Below are positions 1 through 6,478 of a stretch of DNA of 21,358 nt, piece after piece. The translations under genes and the position numbers were made by a program. Under the pieces are notes generated by a model, which did no database searches, was not told the DNA's origin, and saw only the letters and a program-made list of their open reading frames with translations. This DNA is from an uncultured Sphingomonadaceae bacterium (GTDB lineage: Bacteria; Pseudomonadota; Alphaproteobacteria; Sphingomonadales; Sphingomonadaceae): NCBI GenBank assembly GCA_946479505.1, contig CAMLGC010000044.1:1-21358 (forward strand), read 5' to 3'. How positions within the stretch are numbered: position 1 is the first letter of the stretch; the number at the start of each line of letters is the position of its first letter.

Positions 1-7
1 AGCCCGC

Positions 8-36
8 TTGACGTAAAGCTTGCTTGTCTGTAAAGC
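8..36 (+). promoter_or_regulatory. Putative sigma-70-type promoter of the membrane protein/Xre/hydrolase operon
   Basis: A -35-like TTGACG at 8-13 is followed after exactly 17 bases by a -10-like TAAAGC at 31-36. The first gene starts at 67 with a strong Shine-Dalgarno (AAGGGAG at 54-60), so the predicted leader is about 25 bases. The -35 matches consensus in five of six positions; the -10 match is weaker. The promoter overlaps the tandem palindrome described separately, which suggests it is repressed by a bound protein. Confidence 0.6.
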
Positions 37-45
37 TACCTTTAC
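13..45. promoter_or_regulatory. Tandem palindromic operator, probable Xre binding sites
   Basis: A perfect inverted repeat, GTAAAG-CTAC-CTTTAC, lies at 30-45. A related imperfect copy, GTAAAG-CTTG-CTTGTC, lies at 13-28. The two left half-sites are 17 bases apart, on nearly the same helical face. The right copy covers the -10 element and the left copy fills the spacer. Small Xre-family regulators usually bind short palindromes and control their own operon. The gene at 480-686 in this operon is such a regulator, so autoregulation is the obvious inference. Confidence 0.55.
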
Positions 46-66
46 TGATTCGAAAGGGAGCTTTCC

Positions 67-483
67 ATGAACAAGCAATCGCCGGCCGGCCGCCGCTATC
101 TGCGGCGCTTCTTTCCGACCATGACCGCCTATGTCGTCGCGCTGGTCGGGGCGAATTGGGCGATCGAGGCGACGCACCCGACCGGCGCCGCGCTGGTCGC
201 GCTCTCGATCCTGCCCGCGCTGCCGATCATCGGCGTGATCGGCGTGATTGGGCTCTACGTCGTCGAGGAAACCGACGAATATGTGCGCCGGGGCGTGATC
301 ACCGCGATGATGGTGGGCCTGGCGATCATGCTGTCGCTGGCGACCGCGTGGGGGTTCCTCGAGGAAAGCGGCGTCGTGCCGCACGTTCCAGCTTACTGGG
401 CGTTCGTCGTCTGGTGCGCCGCCTGGGGCCTCGCGCAGTGCGCGCTGGGCCTGCGCGAGCGGTTCACCGGACAGCCCGCATGA
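67..483 (+). CDS. Small integral membrane protein, function unknown
   Basis: This 138-residue protein has a basic N-terminus (KQSPAGRRYLRRFF) and about four hydrophobic segments, near residues 17-33, 40-62, 75-95 and 105-125. It is therefore likely an inner-membrane protein with four helices. A short charged loop, VEETDEYVRR, sits between helices 2 and 3. I recognise no catalytic motif. The start is supported by AAGGGAG six bases upstream of the ATG. The gene opens a three-gene operon, and its TGA overlaps the ATG of the Xre regulator (ATGA). Small membrane proteins encoded beside compact Xre regulators are common in sphingomonads; whether this one senses a signal for the regulator or is only a target is unknown. 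Confidence 0.8.
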   Translation: MNKQSPAGRRYLRRFFPTMTAYVVALVGANWAIEATHPTGAALVALSILPALPIIGVIGVIGLYVVEETDEYVRRGVITAMMVGLAIMLSLATAWGFLEESGVVPHVPAYWAFVVWCAAWGLAQCALGLRERFTGQPA

Positions 484-686
484 ACAACCGCCTCAAGGTG
501 CTCCGCGCCGAGCGCGACTGGAGCCAGCAGGATCTGGCCGAGCGGCTCGAAGTGTCGCGCCAGAGCGTCAATGCGATCGAGACCGGGCGCTACGACCCCT
601 CGCTCCCGCTCGCATTCAAGATCGCCGACCTGTTCGGCCTCGCCATCGAAGCCATCTTCCTGAAACCGAAGGAGAACGACCAATGA
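480..686 (+). CDS. Compact Xre-family helix-turn-helix regulator (68 aa)
   Basis: The whole 68-residue protein is one HTH_3 domain. It begins NNRLKVLRAERDWSQQDLAE, the recognition helix is around SRQSVNAIETGRYDPS (residues 26-41), and the C-terminus is hydrophobic (LFGLAIEAIF). It resembles the very short YozG/YgzD-like Xre regulators that consist of nothing but the DNA-binding domain. The start used is the ATG at 480, which overlaps the stop of the membrane-protein gene by four bases; a longer in-frame reading from base 24 runs through that gene and is an artefact. Its TGA overlaps the ATG of the hydrolase gene. It probably dimerises on the palindromes at 13-45 and represses its own operon. 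DNA binding is confident; the target is inferred. Confidence 0.88.
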   Translation: MNNRLKVLRAERDWSQQDLAERLEVSRQSVNAIETGRYDPSLPLAFKIADLFGLAIEAIFLKPKENDQ

Positions 687-1588
687 TCCCGCATTTTGCG
701 CTGCTCGTTTCGGCCGCCGCGGCGCTCCTTATCCTCCAGCCTTCACCCGGCCATGCCGCGCCCGCCGCAGCGGCGGCGCACGACGTCACCCGGCTGGACC
801 ACATCTCGATTACGGCGACCGGCGCCGGCGCGCCCGTGATCCTGATTCCAGGCCTGTCGTCCCCGCGTGCCGTTTATGACGGGATCGTGCCCGAGCTCGC
901 CAAGACGCACCGCGTCTATACCGTGCAGGTCAACGGTTTCGACGGCGACGATCCGGGCAAGAACCTGGCGCCCGGGATCCTCGGCGGGATCGTCGCCGAT
1001 CTGGATCGCTACATCGCCGAGAACAGGCTCGGTGGCGCGGCGGTGGTCGGGCATTCGATGGGCGGGCTGGTCGGGCTGATGCTGGCCAAGGCGCATCCGA
1101 GCGATATCGGCAGGCTGATGGTGGTCGACGCGCTGCCCTATGTCGGCGACATCTTCGTTCCCGGCGCGACGGTCGCGCAGATCGAGCCGCAGGCCAAGGC
1201 GATGCGGGAGCAGATGGTCGCGAGCTACGGGAAACCGGCCGATGCCGCCGCGAACGCCGCGTTGGCGGCAGGAATGGCGCTCGAACCGGGCTCGCGCGCG
1301 AAGATCGCGGCGTGGGTGGCGAAAGCCGATCCGCGCGTCTCGGCGCAGGCGATGTACGAGGACATGACGACTGACCTCGGACCCGACATGGCGGGCATCG
1401 CGACACCGATCACGCTGGTCTATCCCTGGTCGGCGCGGCTGCCGAAGGAGCGGGCGAATGGCTTCTACCGCGCGGAATATGCCGACGCGCCGCATGTGAC
1501 CTTCGTGCCGGTGGGCGAGAGCGGGCATTTCGTGATGCTCGACCAGCCGGCGGCGTTTGCTGCGGCGGTGGCGAATTTTCTCAAATAG
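683..1588 (+). CDS. Exported alpha/beta-hydrolase
   Basis: This 301-residue protein has a hydrophobic N-terminal segment (residues 4-20) and a likely signal-peptidase site near the AxA-rich stretch at 24-32, so it should be periplasmic or secreted. The fold markers are the oxyanion loop IPGLSS (55-60), the nucleophile elbow GHSMGG (Ser125) and a C-terminal GHF giving His282. The acid is less obvious; Asp149 in VVDALPY is a candidate. The ATG overlaps the Xre stop (ATGA) and has a good AAGGAG Shine-Dalgarno eight bases upstream, inside the Xre gene. Co-transcription with a membrane protein and a regulator suggests inducible production. The substrate (an ester, lactone or lactam) cannot be read from the sequence. 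Confidence 0.85.
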   Translation: MIPHFALLVSAAAALLILQPSPGHAAPAAAAAHDVTRLDHISITATGAGAPVILIPGLSSPRAVYDGIVPELAKTHRVYTVQVNGFDGDDPGKNLAPGILGGIVADLDRYIAENRLGGAAVVGHSMGGLVGLMLAKAHPSDIGRLMVVDALPYVGDIFVPGATVAQIEPQAKAMREQMVASYGKPADAAANAALAAGMALEPGSRAKIAAWVAKADPRVSAQAMYEDMTTDLGPDMAGIATPITLVYPWSARLPKERANGFYRAEYADAPHVTFVPVGESGHFVMLDQPAAFAAAVANFLK

Positions 1589-1653
1589 GGCGCACCGGTT
1601 TCGAACGCGGTTCAGCGGGTCCGCCTCCCGCGCGTGCTAAGGGGCGGGGGCGG

Positions 1654-1684
1654 GAGATGGGTTCCCACTTTCGCGGGAATGACG
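1654..1684. repeat. REP-like palindrome (single copy)
   Basis: The minus strand reads CATTCCCGCGAAAGTGGGAA and continues into CCCATC. TTCCC (1662-1666) pairs with GGGAA (1675-1679). It is the same element class as the copies at 11917-11936 and 16567-16619, sharing a CCCGYGAARGYRGG core. It lies in the 203-base gap between two plus-strand hydrolase genes, the longest gene-free gap of the window, in which I see nothing else but G-rich sequence near 1640-1656. Confidence 0.6.
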
Positions 1685-1791
1685 TTGGGAAGCGGGACGG
1701 TGCGGGAATGTCGACGAGACGGTGCTCGCATGGGTTCAGGATCGAGCGCCGCCGGGTTTTCTCGCGGCCGTCGACCGCCTAGACCGCGGCC

Positions 1792-2517
1792 ATGTCCGAC
1801 GCCGATCCCCGCCCTGCCCTCGCCTATCACTTGACCGAGGGCGACGGCCCGACCGTGATCTTTCTGCCGGGCTATGCCTCCGACATGAGCGGGAGCAAGG
1901 CTTTGACACTGGAGGCGTGGGCAAAGGCGCGCGGGCGCGCCTACCTGCGGTTCGACTACGCCGGCTGCGGGCAGAGCGAAGGCGCGTTCGCCGAACAGAC
2001 GCTGGCCGGGTGGCACGACGATGCGCTGGCGATGATCGATGCGGCGGTGGCGGGGCCGGTCGTGCTGGTGGGCTCGTCGATGGGCGGGTGGATCATGCTG
2101 CTGGCGGCGTTGGCGCGGCCCGGTCGCGTCACGGGACTGGTCGGGATCGCGGCGGCGCCCGACTTCACCGATTGGGGCTTCTCGATGGACGAGAAGATGA
2201 CGATCCTCAACACCGGCAGGCTCGAGCAGCCGAGCGACTATTCGGATACGCCGACGCTCACCACCCGCGGCTTCTGGTCGTCGGGCGAGGCGAATCGGCT
2301 GATGCACGGCGAGATCGGCATCGACGCGCCGGTGCGGCTGATCCACGGTCAGGCCGATCGCGACGTGCCGTTCGAGATCGCGCTGCGGCTCGCCGGGCGG
2401 CTGCGTTCAGTCGATGTGCAGACGTGGCTCGTCAAGGACGGCGAGCACCGCCTGTCGCGCGAGAGCGACATCGCGCTCATCGTCCGGGCGGTCGAGGATG
2501 TGATCGCCGCATGTTGA
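1792..2517 (+). CDS. Alpha/beta-hydrolase, ABHD10-like
   Basis: This 241-residue cytoplasmic protein has no signal peptide. It carries FLPGY (24-28) as the oxyanion region, FDYAGCGQSEG (54-64), the nucleophile elbow GSSMGG (Ser96), an acid in GQADRDVP (Asp189) and a C-terminal histidine in DGEHRLS (His219), giving a complete Ser-Asp-His triad. The pattern and length match the ABHD10 / carboxylesterase group, whose mammalian member is a thioesterase that removes S-acyl groups. Biochemical role in bacteria is not established. No clear Shine-Dalgarno precedes the ATG. The stop overlaps the start of the following TPR gene by seven bases, so the two are translationally linked. Confidence 0.85.
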   Translation: MSDADPRPALAYHLTEGDGPTVIFLPGYASDMSGSKALTLEAWAKARGRAYLRFDYAGCGQSEGAFAEQTLAGWHDDALAMIDAAVAGPVVLVGSSMGGWIMLLAALARPGRVTGLVGIAAAPDFTDWGFSMDEKMTILNTGRLEQPSDYSDTPTLTTRGFWSSGEANRLMHGEIGIDAPVRLIHGQADRDVPFEIALRLAGRLRSVDVQTWLVKDGEHRLSRESDIALIVRAVEDVIAAC

Positions 2518-3260
2518 CCGTGCTTTTCATCGCCGCGCTACAGACCGTTTCGGGGCCCGTTCTTTCGGGCGACGCGCGCTATCACGCGTGCATCGAGGCG
2601 GCGACGACCGATCCGGCCGATGGCGAGCTCGACGCGCAACGCTGGAAGGCGGCGGGCGGCGGGCTCGACGCGCGCCAATGCCTCGGCGTCGCACTCACCA
2701 ACCAGAAGCGCTGGGCGGGCGCGGCCGACGAGTTCGAGGAGGCGGCGCACAATGCCGCGCTGGCGCACGATGCGCGCACGGCGAGCTTCTGGGTGCAGGC
2801 GGGCAATGCGTGGCTGGCGGCAGGCGATGCGACCGCGGCGCAGCGCGCATTCGGCGCGGCGCTCGATGCGGGCACGCTCGACGGGCTTGCGCGCGGCGAG
2901 GCGCATCTCGATCGCGCACGGGCGCTGGTGGCGGCGGGCGACCCCGCGGCGGCGCGGATCGACCTTGACGCGGCGCTGGCAGATGCGTCCGACGATCCGC
3001 TCGCCTGGCTGCTCTCGGCGACGCTGGCGCGGCGAATGAACGACTGGCCGCGCGCAAGAAAGGATATCGCGGAAGCGCTCGCGCGCGCGTCCGACGACGC
3101 TTCGGTACAGCTCGAGGCGGGCAACATCGCGGCGTCGGGCGGCGATGAGGATGCCGCCAAGGCCGCGTGGGACCAGGCGCTGCGGCTCGCCCCCGAATCG
3201 CCGGCAGGACGCGCGGCTGGCGAGGCGCTCCAGCAATTCTCGCCGGCGCCGTCCCGGTAA
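2511..3260 (+). CDS. Tetratricopeptide-repeat protein, probably exported
   Basis: This 249-residue protein opens with a hydrophobic stretch (MLTVLFIAALQTVSGPVLS) that may be a signal peptide, though it lacks the usual positive charges. From about residue 55 onward it consists of helical TPR-type repeats: ALTNQKRWAGAADEFEEAA (61-79), AGNAWLAAGDATAAQRAFGA (97-116), ARALVAAGDPAAARIDLDAA (136-155), ATLARRMNDWPRARKDIAEA (170-189) and AGNIAASGGDEDAAKAAWDQ (203-222). Such proteins usually act as protein-interaction scaffolds. A longer in-frame reading begins at 1722, but that part is antiparallel to nothing known and overlaps the hydrolase; the ATG at 2511, overlapping the hydrolase stop, is the credible start. 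Confidence 0.8.
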   Translation: MLTVLFIAALQTVSGPVLSGDARYHACIEAATTDPADGELDAQRWKAAGGGLDARQCLGVALTNQKRWAGAADEFEEAAHNAALAHDARTASFWVQAGNAWLAAGDATAAQRAFGAALDAGTLDGLARGEAHLDRARALVAAGDPAAARIDLDAALADASDDPLAWLLSATLARRMNDWPRARKDIAEALARASDDASVQLEAGNIAASGGDEDAAKAAWDQALRLAPESPAGRAAGEALQQFSPAPSR

Positions 3261-3303
3261 GCGACCGGCGCGAGCTGATCCAGGGCGACGAGACGGGGAC
3301 GCC

Positions 3304-3327
3304 GTTCGCGGGCGATTTTTCGCGAAC
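3304..3327. terminator. Inverted repeat between convergent genes, possible terminator
   Basis: GTTCGCG (3304-3310) and CGCGAAC (3321-3327) are perfect inverted arms around a 10-base loop that contains TTTTT. It lies in the 88-base gap between the TPR gene (plus) and the SIMPL gene (minus), where a bidirectional terminator would be expected. No U-tract follows the stem, so intrinsic termination is only plausible. Confidence 0.35.
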
Positions 3328-3348
3328 CAGCGCTGAATCTACACCTTC

Positions 3349-4074
3349 TTATTCGAGGTAGAATTCGACCGTGGTGACGACGCGGACCTTCTTGAACGGC
3401 GTGTCGGCGACGCCGTAGCTGTTGCCCGTCTCTCCGTCGCGGGCGCTGATCTCGAAATAGCCCTGCGTCGCCTGCTTGATGCCGCCGACGCCGGTGCCGC
3501 TGTCGTTGGCGAACTGCTCGGCCGCCTCGCGCGCGTTGCCGGTGGCGGCCGCCACCATCGCGGGCTTGATGTCGTTGAGCTTGGTGAAGGTGTAGATCAT
3601 GCGCGAGCCTTCCTGAAGCTGCACGCCCGCCTTGACGAGATCGAACTGATCCGCGACCGCCCGGCGCGCCCGCGCAATGTCGGTGGTGCGCAGTTGCAGC
3701 CGCTGGGTGATCGTGATCCGCTGCTGGCCGTTGTCGTAGAACTGGCTCACCCCGGCACCCGCGGGCTGGAGCGCGTCCGCCGGAAAACCGAGCTGCGCGA
3801 AATAGGCGCGCACCGATTGCGTGTCGCGCGTGATCCGCGCCTGCACGTCGGCAAGATCGCCGCCCTGCTCCGAATAGGAAAGATCCCAGGTGGCAAGATC
3901 GGCAAGGACGTCGCGCTCGGCGAGCCCGCGTACCGTGACCGCGCGATCGGCGTGCCGGGCGCGCACCAGGCCGTTGCCGAGCAGATAGCCGCCCACAACC
4001 ATGCCGAGCGCCAGGATCGCCGCAGCGATCAACAGGACATTACCCAAGCGGATGCCGCGCCCTTCCATTGCCAT
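3349..4074 (-). CDS. SIMPL-domain (DUF541) membrane-anchored protein
   Basis: The 241-residue product has a short cytoplasmic N-terminus, one transmembrane helix (about residues 12-33) and a large extracytoplasmic SIMPL domain. The domain begins with the family signature VTVRGLAERDVLADLATW (46-63) and ends in VRVVTTVEFYLE. SIMPL proteins (E. coli YggE, mammalian IRAK1BP1, Brucella BP26) are oligomeric periplasmic proteins, some linked to oxidative-stress tolerance; the biochemical role is unsettled. The ATG at 4074 has GGAAGGG four bases upstream; a second ATG two codons later is also possible. An open frame extends further upstream across the divergent gloA gene but lacks family similarity. 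It is divergent from gloA, with an 81-base gap between them. Confidence 0.85.
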   Translation of the reverse strand: MAMEGRGIRLGNVLLIAAAILALGMVVGGYLLGNGLVRARHADRAVTVRGLAERDVLADLATWDLSYSEQGGDLADVQARITRDTQSVRAYFAQLGFPADALQPAGAGVSQFYDNGQQRITITQRLQLRTTDIARARRAVADQFDLVKAGVQLQEGSRMIYTFTKLNDIKPAMVAAATGNAREAAEQFANDSGTGVGGIKQATQGYFEISARDGETGNSYGVADTPFKKVRVVTTVEFYLE

Positions 4075-4155
4075 CAATCCCTTCCGATATGCGTACCTCC
4101 GCACGTGCGATCTGTGCGATGAACCGTTGCTTAATATCGATGAACGGAGTGAGCC

Positions 4156-4572
4156 ATGAAATACCTCCACACGATGATCCGGGTCACCGATCCCGAGGCG
4201 ACGATCGGCTTTTTCGAGCTGCTCGGGCTGAAGGAGGTCCGGCGGATGGAGAACGAGCAGGCGCGCTTCACGTTGATCTTCCTGGCGGCGCCCGGGCAGG
4301 AGGGCGAGGCCGAGGTCGAGCTCACCCACAACTGGGACCCGGAAGACTATTCCGGCGGGCGCAATTTCGGCCACCTCGCCTATCGCGTCGACGACATCTA
4401 CGAAACCTGCCAGCGGCTGATGGATGCGGGGGTGACGATCAACCGGCCGCCGCGCGACGGACATATGGCCTTTGTCAGGACGCCCGACGGCATCTCGATC
4501 GAATTGCTCCAGGACGGCCGACTCGACCCTGCCGAGCCGTGGGCGTCAATGCCCAATACGGGATCGTGGTGA
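4156..4572 (+). CDS. gloA: Glyoxalase I (lactoylglutathione lyase)
   Basis: This 138-residue VOC-fold enzyme isomerises the hemithioacetal of methylglyoxal and glutathione to S-lactoylglutathione in the cytoplasm. The four metal ligands are where E. coli GloA has them: His5 (KYLHTMIRV), Glu55 (EVELTHNW), His73 (FGHLAYRV) and Glu116 (GISIELLQ). The first VOC half ends near residue 60 and the second spans about 71-118. The short form without the long loops of eukaryotic Zn-type enzymes fits the Ni/Co-dependent bacterial class. A GGAGTGAG Shine-Dalgarno sits just before the ATG. The gene is followed after a single base by gloB, so both detoxification steps are made together. Confidence 0.93.
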   Translation: MKYLHTMIRVTDPEATIGFFELLGLKEVRRMENEQARFTLIFLAAPGQEGEAEVELTHNWDPEDYSGGRNFGHLAYRVDDIYETCQRLMDAGVTINRPPRDGHMAFVRTPDGISIELLQDGRLDPAEPWASMPNTGSW

Positions 4573-4573
4573 C

Positions 4574-5308
4574 ATGGCGGCGCTCGAGATCGTTCGCATT
4601 CCGGCGCTTGCCGACAATTATATCTGGCTGATCCACGATGCAGCGAGCGGCGGAACGGTCGTCGTCGATCCGGCCGAGGCCGCGCCGGTGCTCGCCGAAG
4701 CCGATGCGCGCGGGTGGCGGATCGGCGCGATCTGGAACACGCACTGGCATCCCGATCATACCGGCGGCAATGCCGAGGTGAAGGCGACGACCGGCGCCGA
4801 GGTTTACGGCCCGGCCGCGGAAGCGGGCAAGATCCCGACGCTCGACCACGGCCTTGCCGAAGGCGACACGGTGCGGATCGGCGAGCATGTCGCGACCGTG
4901 TGGGAGACGCCCGCACACACCGCCGGGCATATCAGCTACCATTTCACCAATGACCATATCGTCTTTGTCGGCGATACCCTGTTCGCGATGGGCTGCGGCC
5001 GCTTGTTCGAGGGCGATTCGGCGCAGATGTTCGCCAATCTCCAGCGGTTCGCGGCGCTTCCCGACGACACGATCGTCTATTGCGCGCACGAATATACCCA
5101 ATCGAACGGGCACTTTGCGCTCACGGTGGAACCCGGCAACGCTTCGATCGTCCAACGTACGCGCGATGTCGATGCCGCGCGCGCGCGCGGCGAGCCGACG
5201 GTGCCGACCACGATCGGCGCGGAGAAGGCCACCAATCCGTTCATGCGAGCGCGATCGGCTGAGGAATTGAACCGCCGGCGCGCGGCGAAGGATGAATTCC
5301 GCGGATGA
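4574..5308 (+). CDS. gloB: Glyoxalase II (hydroxyacylglutathione hydrolase)
   Basis: This 244-residue metallo-beta-lactamase-fold enzyme hydrolyses S-lactoylglutathione to D-lactate and glutathione, completing methylglyoxal detoxification. The binuclear metal site is complete: THWHPDH (His57, His59, Asp61, His62), His115 in TPAHTAGH, Asp134 in FVGDTLF and His172 in CAHEYT. The C-terminal part (about 173-244), ending NPFMRARSAEELNRRRAAKDEF, is the glutathione-binding HAGH_C domain. The ATG at 4574 lies one base after the gloA stop; an in-frame upstream extension into gloA is not credible. A CG-dinucleotide run near 5174-5190 encodes ARARG and looks incidental. Confidence 0.94.
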   Translation: MAALEIVRIPALADNYIWLIHDAASGGTVVVDPAEAAPVLAEADARGWRIGAIWNTHWHPDHTGGNAEVKATTGAEVYGPAAEAGKIPTLDHGLAEGDTVRIGEHVATVWETPAHTAGHISYHFTNDHIVFVGDTLFAMGCGRLFEGDSAQMFANLQRFAALPDDTIVYCAHEYTQSNGHFALTVEPGNASIVQRTRDVDAARARGEPTVPTTIGAEKATNPFMRARSAEELNRRRAAKDEFRG

Positions 5309-5351
5309 CTCCGTTATAACAAGGGGCACAAGGGGGCGAAATGGAGGACGC

Positions 5352-5750
5352 ATGTCTCGACTTCCCCTGATCGCGCTGGCCCTGCTCGGCGGATGCGCGA
5401 CTGCGCATAACCAGGCGGCGGACGCCGAACGCCGGGCCAAGGCCGAAACCGAGATCGCCGACGCGCTCGAGGGGCTGACCGCCGGTGAGCCCGAACACTG
5501 TATCGACCAGACGCGGGTCCACACCATCCACACCTATGCGGGCACGATCCTCTACGAATATTCGCCGCGCGAAATCTATCGCAACAATGTGAGCGGGGGC
5601 TGCTTCGGCCTCGCCCACGGCGATATCGTCGTGACCGAGACGGCGACGAGCCGATTGTGCAGGGGCGAGATCATCCACACCGTCTCACCCGGATCGAGCA
5701 TCCCCAGCGGAAGCTGCGGGCTCGGCGATTTCACCCCCTATACGAGGTAG
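5352..5750 (+). CDS. Small cysteine-patterned lipoprotein, copy A (DUF6491-like)
   Basis: This 132-residue protein has a type II signal peptide with lipobox LGGC (lipidated Cys15), so the mature form is membrane anchored. Four further cysteines at 50, 84, 103 and 122 could form two disulfides in the periplasm. The C-terminal pattern, LCRGEIIHTVSPGSSIPSGSC then GLGDF, resembles the DUF6491 family as I remember it; the assignment is tentative and no function is known. The ATG at 5352 is chosen because it gives an ideal signal peptide and has GGAGG four bases upstream; an earlier in-frame ATG at 5292 would ruin the signal. Copy B follows after five bases. Confidence 0.8.
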   Translation: MSRLPLIALALLGGCATAHNQAADAERRAKAETEIADALEGLTAGEPEHCIDQTRVHTIHTYAGTILYEYSPREIYRNNVSGGCFGLAHGDIVVTETATSRLCRGEIIHTVSPGSSIPSGSCGLGDFTPYTR

Positions 5751-5755
5751 ATGCG

Positions 5756-6163
5756 ATGCGCGCCCTTCCCTTCCTGATCGCCGCCGTCGCGCTCGCAGGA
5801 TGCGCCGGCAACCAATATGAAGAGCAGCTTCGCGCACAAGGCGAGGAGGATTTGGCCGAAGCCCTGGACGGTTATGCCGCGACCGGTGACACCGACGACT
5901 GCGTCAACCCGCACAATGTGAGCGGACCCCAGATCATCGGTAATACGACACTCCTCTATCGCGAGGGCGGCGCGCGCCTCTGGCGCAACGACGTGATCGG
6001 CCGCTGCCCTTCGCTGCGCCCGGGGCAGACCGTCATCACCGAAATCAAAAGCGGTCAGCTCTGCAGGAACGACATGTTCCGTACCGTCGAGCCCGGCGCG
6101 GCGATCCCATCGGGCTATTGCCGGCTGGGCGCGTTCAAGGAGTATAAGAGGGTCGGGAGCTAG
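5756..6163 (+). CDS. Small cysteine-patterned lipoprotein, copy B (DUF6491-like)
   Basis: This 135-residue paralog of the preceding protein has lipobox LAGC (Cys16) and four mature cysteines at residues 49, 84, 103 and 122, essentially the same positions as in copy A. Shared blocks include RN-V/D-V..-C, the QLCRNDMFRTVEPGAAIPSG motif and C-x-LG-x-F..Y.R at the end. The middle is strongly diverged, so the duplication is not recent. The ATG at 5756 has GAGG eight bases upstream, at the end of copy A. The pair is probably co-transcribed. Function is unknown; both proteins should face the periplasm. Confidence 0.8.
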   Translation: MRALPFLIAAVALAGCAGNQYEEQLRAQGEEDLAEALDGYAATGDTDDCVNPHNVSGPQIIGNTTLLYREGGARLWRNDVIGRCPSLRPGQTVITEIKSGQLCRNDMFRTVEPGAAIPSGYCRLGAFKEYKRVGS

Positions 6164-6184
6164 CGCCCGCTTAATCCGCCGCCG

Positions 6185-6477
6185 TCACTCTTCGAACGGC
6201 GCCACGGCGCGCCGCTCGGCACGGAAGAAGGCATCGGCGACATGGCGCAGCGGGGCACGGTCGGCGTCGCTCGCCCGCTGCGCAATCAGATCGGCAAAGT
6301 GCGCGTTTCCTCCTCGGCGAGCAGCGCATCGAGGTCGCGATAGACCGGAATGCCCGGCGCGGTGCCGTGCGGGCTCATGCCGGCGACGAGCGTGAAATCG
6401 GGCGAGGCGGCGATCGCAGGCAGATGCTGGTCATGCGCAATCTTGCCGAGGCCGACCACGGCGATGCGAACGGCCAT
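6185..6477 (-). pseudogene. Gfo/Idh/MocA sugar dehydrogenase remnant (internal deletion)
   Basis: The minus strand from the ATG at 6477 encodes a normal start of a Gfo/Idh/MocA oxidoreductase: MAVRIAVVGLGKIAHDQHLP with the NAD(P)-binding GLGKIA, then VYRDLDALLAEE. This breaks off after about 57 residues. In another frame the remaining DNA encodes a typical C-terminus of galactose/arabinose 1-dehydrogenases, FADLIAQRASDADRAPLRHV then ADAFF, ending at a TGA at 6185. A full-length enzyme is about 310 residues; roughly 210 from the middle, including the catalytic domain, are gone, and the two ends are out of frame. It follows the GguC gene by one base, so it was the last gene of that operon and would have catalysed aldose to aldonolactone oxidation. 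Confidence 0.85.
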
Positions 6478-6478
6478 G

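Noticed and set aside
24..479. Open frame running into the Xre gene from base 24
   Set aside because: It has an arginine-rich composition typical of a shadow frame in GC-rich DNA, and the membrane protein at 67-483 occupies the same bases with clear helices.
1722..2510. Long in-frame N-terminal extension of the TPR protein (512 residues in all)
   Set aside because: It overlaps the well-supported ABHD10-like hydrolase in another frame and is arginine/glycine-rich shadow sequence. The ATG at 2511 gives a sensible protein.
4132..4137. TAATAT as a -10 element for gloA
   Set aside because: No -35-like hexamer is present at proper spacing, so it was not listed.
5174..5190. CG-dinucleotide run, possible Z-DNA
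   Set aside because: It encodes ARARG in gloB and such runs are expected by chance at this GC content.
5315..5320. TATAAC as a -10 element before the lipoprotein pair
   Set aside because: No acceptable -35 is found at 16-18 bases upstream. The 43-base gap after gloB probably does contain a promoter, but I cannot place it.
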